64,000 bases of DNA from Lachnospiraceae bacterium. GTDB taxonomy: Bacteria; Bacillota_A; Clostridia; Lachnospirales; Lachnospiraceae. The stretch is from contig JAETQR010000023.1 in assembly GCA_021770615.1 (NCBI GenBank), forward strand, positions 1-64,000. Reading direction: 5' to 3'. A program made the translations under genes and the position numbers. The stretch's first letter is position 1, and each line of letters begins with the position of its first letter. This document shows positions 62,423 to 64,000 of the stretch, piece by piece. Below the pieces are notes generated by a model. That model was given only the letters and a program-made list of their open reading frames with translations, had not been told where the DNA came from and ran no database searches.

Positions 62423-63550
62423 ATGACAAAGATTGATATTATTTCCGGTTTTCTTGGAGCAGGAAAAACTACACTGATAAAAAAATTGATCGAAGAGGCT
62501 TTTCAGGGAGAAAAGCTTGTGTTGATCGAAAATGAATTTGGAGAAATTGGAATTGACGGAGGATTTTTAAAAGATTCCGGGATCAATATCACAGAGATGA
62601 ACTCGGGATGTATCTGTTGTTCCCTCGTGGGAGATTTTGGGACGGCGCTTGCTGAGGTGCTTGAAAAATATTCTCCAGACCGTATCATCATAGAGCCCTC
62701 CGGAGTCGGAAAGCTTTCGGATGTGATCCGGGCTGTCCTCGGTGTGAAAGAAAAACTGCCGGAAGATGCGGTAAAATTGAATAGTTTTGTCACTGTGGCA
62801 GACGCCACAAAATGCAAAATGTATATGAAGAATTTTGGTGAGTTTTACAACAACCAGATTGAGAATGCGGGTACGGTAGTGCTGAGCCGCACCGGGAAGA
62901 TGAAGGAAGAGAAACTCCAGATGTGCCTTGACCTGATCCGGGAACACAATGCGGAGGCTTCTATTATTACGACGCCGTGGGAAGAGATCGATGGAAAGCA
63001 GATTTTGAGTGCGATGGAAAAGACGGATGATCTGGCGAAAGAGCTTCTGAAAGAGGAGGAGGTGTGTCCGGAGTGCGGCCATGTACATGACCACGACCAT
63101 GAGCACCATCATGACCACGACGGGGATTGTGACCATGAGCATCATCACCATCATGACGGAGAATGCGATCACGACCATGACCATGAGCACCATCATCACC
63201 ACGATGAGGAATGCAGTTGCGGCCATGACCACCACGACCACGGACATCATCACCATCATCATGCAGATGATGTGTTTACAAGTATCGGAATTGAGACAGC
63301 GCATAAATATACCGAAGAAGAGTTGAAGGAAATACTGGAAAAGATTGCGGATGAGGAAGTAAAACTCGGTACGGTACTTCGTGCAAAAGGGATCGTGGCT
63401 CCGGCTGAGGGAGAGTGGTTTCATTTCGACCTGGTTCCGGGCGAGTATGAGATACGGAGAGGAAGTGCGGATTATACAGGAAGGATCTGTGTGATTGGGG
63501 CAAAGCTTGATGAGGATGGTTTGAAAGAGCTGTTTGCTGTGAAGAAATAG
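62423..63550 (+). CDS. COG0523 (CobW-like) G3E GTPase with a His-rich metal-binding insert
   Basis: A 375-residue GTPase of the CobW/YjiA/ZigA group, thought to deliver metals to target proteins. The nucleotide loop GFLGAGKT is at residues 9-16, the metal motif GCICC gives Cys63, Cys65 and Cys66, and EPSGVGKLSDV follows. Residues about 221-282 are a His/Asp/Glu-rich tract (dozens of His) framed by CPECGH and CSCGHD, suited to binding zinc or nickel. The C-terminal CobW domain follows (about 310-375). The gene is followed by a second family member 33 bases on. GGAGAG precedes the ATG. Confidence 0.93.
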   Translation: MTKIDIISGFLGAGKTTLIKKLIEEAFQGEKLVLIENEFGEIGIDGGFLKDSGINITEMNSGCICCSLVGDFGTALAEVLEKYSPDRIIIEPSGVGKLSDVIRAVLGVKEKLPEDAVKLNSFVTVADATKCKMYMKNFGEFYNNQIENAGTVVLSRTGKMKEEKLQMCLDLIREHNAEASIITTPWEEIDGKQILSAMEKTDDLAKELLKEEEVCPECGHVHDHDHEHHHDHDGDCDHEHHHHHDGECDHDHDHEHHHHHDEECSCGHDHHDHGHHHHHHADDVFTSIGIETAHKYTEEELKEILEKIADEEVKLGTVLRAKGIVAPAEGEWFHFDLVPGEYEIRRGSADYTGRICVIGAKLDEDGLKELFAVKK

Positions 63551-63583
63551 TAGTGAGGAGAAAGGAAAGGCGGAATCAGAGTA

Positions 63584-64000
63584 ATGTTTGGAAATAAAGA
63601 CATACCGGTGTATTTGTTTACCGGATTTTTAGAAAGTGGAAAAACAACCTGCATTCAGGAAGTGATCGAAGAAGGGAATTTTTCCGATGGAGCAAAGACG
63701 TTGCTTATTTTATGTGAAGAGGGAGAGCATGAGATCGAAGATGAGCTTTTGATGCAGAACCGTATTTCCTGTGTGGTGATCGAGGAGGAAGACGAATTTA
63801 CGGAAGAGGCCTGCAAAAAGCTTCAGGAGAAATATAAACCGAGCCGTATCGTGATCGAGTATAACGGTATGTGGGATATGGAGAAGCTGATCCGGGAGAT
63901 TCTTCCTGAAAACTGGTTTGTCGTTCAGACGTTCACGACGGTAAATGCCCTCACATATGAAGTTTACAGCGCAAATATGAAACCACTTCTGATGGCGCAT
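63584..64000 (+). CDS. Second COG0523-type GTPase, 3' end outside window
   Basis: An open frame from ATG 63584 to the end, 139 codons with no stop. The N-terminus (IPVYLFTGFLESGKTTCIQEV) has the G1 loop GFLESGKT at residues 14-21 and the following strand/helix order of the G3E GTPases. Unlike the preceding gene, the CxCC metal motif is not present at the expected place: the corresponding stretch is rich in Glu and Ile and reads IEEEDEFT. The region after it, with RIVIEYNGMW in place of EPSG, also differs. It may be a divergent partner of the first GTPase. Confidence 0.85.
   Translation, partial: MFGNKDIPVYLFTGFLESGKTTCIQEVIEEGNFSDGAKTLLILCEEGEHEIEDELLMQNRISCVVIEEEDEFTEEACKKLQEKYKPSRIVIEYNGMWDMEKLIREILPENWFVVQTFTTVNALTYEVYSANMKPLLMAH

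Noticed and set aside
62567..63424. A 285-codon minus-strand frame rich in Met and Val
   Set aside because: It is the complement of the His-rich GTPase gene; the Met/Val runs come from reading CAT/CAC codons backwards.

Overview
The window reads as chromosome of a strictly anaerobic, flagellated, Gram-positive gut Clostridium relative, most likely a Lachnospiraceae member. This rests on gene content and protein style: the era-yqzL-recO and tig-clpP-clpX-lon-engB orders, a HydE maturase for [FeFe] hydrogenase, a flagellin pair behind a sigma-D-like promoter, very large secreted proteins with Ig-like C-termini, AGGAGG-type ribosome binding sites and moderate G+C. No species is claimed. I see no phage, insertion sequence or CRISPR array.

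Layout. 1-3202: end of a chemoreceptor, a lytic transglycosylase and gpmI. 3252-3508: a long palindromic element before a small membrane protein. 4116-9018: hydE-mnmA, then glmM and a GH8 xylo-oligosaccharidase. 9174-16576: protein quality control (tig, clpP, clpX, lon), engB and a serine acetyltransferase. 16739-20641: two secreted proteins (CBM2-like, LRR/BspA-like) convergent with a small membrane protein. 20942-28212: a DUF1015 protein, a YesL-like protein, glgB and an M16C peptidase. 28250-30197: era, yqzL-like, recO. 30359-33514: an ABC ATPase/permease pair without a binding protein, then glgA. 33818-34318: RelB/YafQ-type toxin-antitoxin. 34572-37727: a 1051-residue surface protein. 38191-42606: gap, pgk, tpiA and an iron alcohol dehydrogenase (lower glycolysis plus NAD(P)H reoxidation). 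42717-46178: a 1153-residue surface protein with a C-type-lectin-like domain.

The standout region is 46984-53987. Two flagellin genes lie 20 bp apart behind one sigma-D-like promoter. The first carries an HExxH metallopeptidase in its variable region (flagellinolysin type). The second is a 1634-residue giant flagellin whose variable region is built from about ten related beta-rich repeats. Together they could build a composite filament with proteolytic and bulky adhesive or shielding subunits; this is inference.

54131-64000: a cluster of tiny membrane proteins with a YbjQ-family protein, a dCache/HD-GYP/receiver protein for c-di-GMP turnover, an OmpR-type two-component system followed by an NlpC/P60 protein whose catalytic cysteine is serine, tRNA-Pro(CGG), an M15 peptidase, an array of GAA-triloop hairpins, a MATE transporter and two consecutive COG0523-type metal GTPases, the second cut by the window end. 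Cell-wall enzymes and surface proteins recur throughout, alongside ordinary core metabolism.
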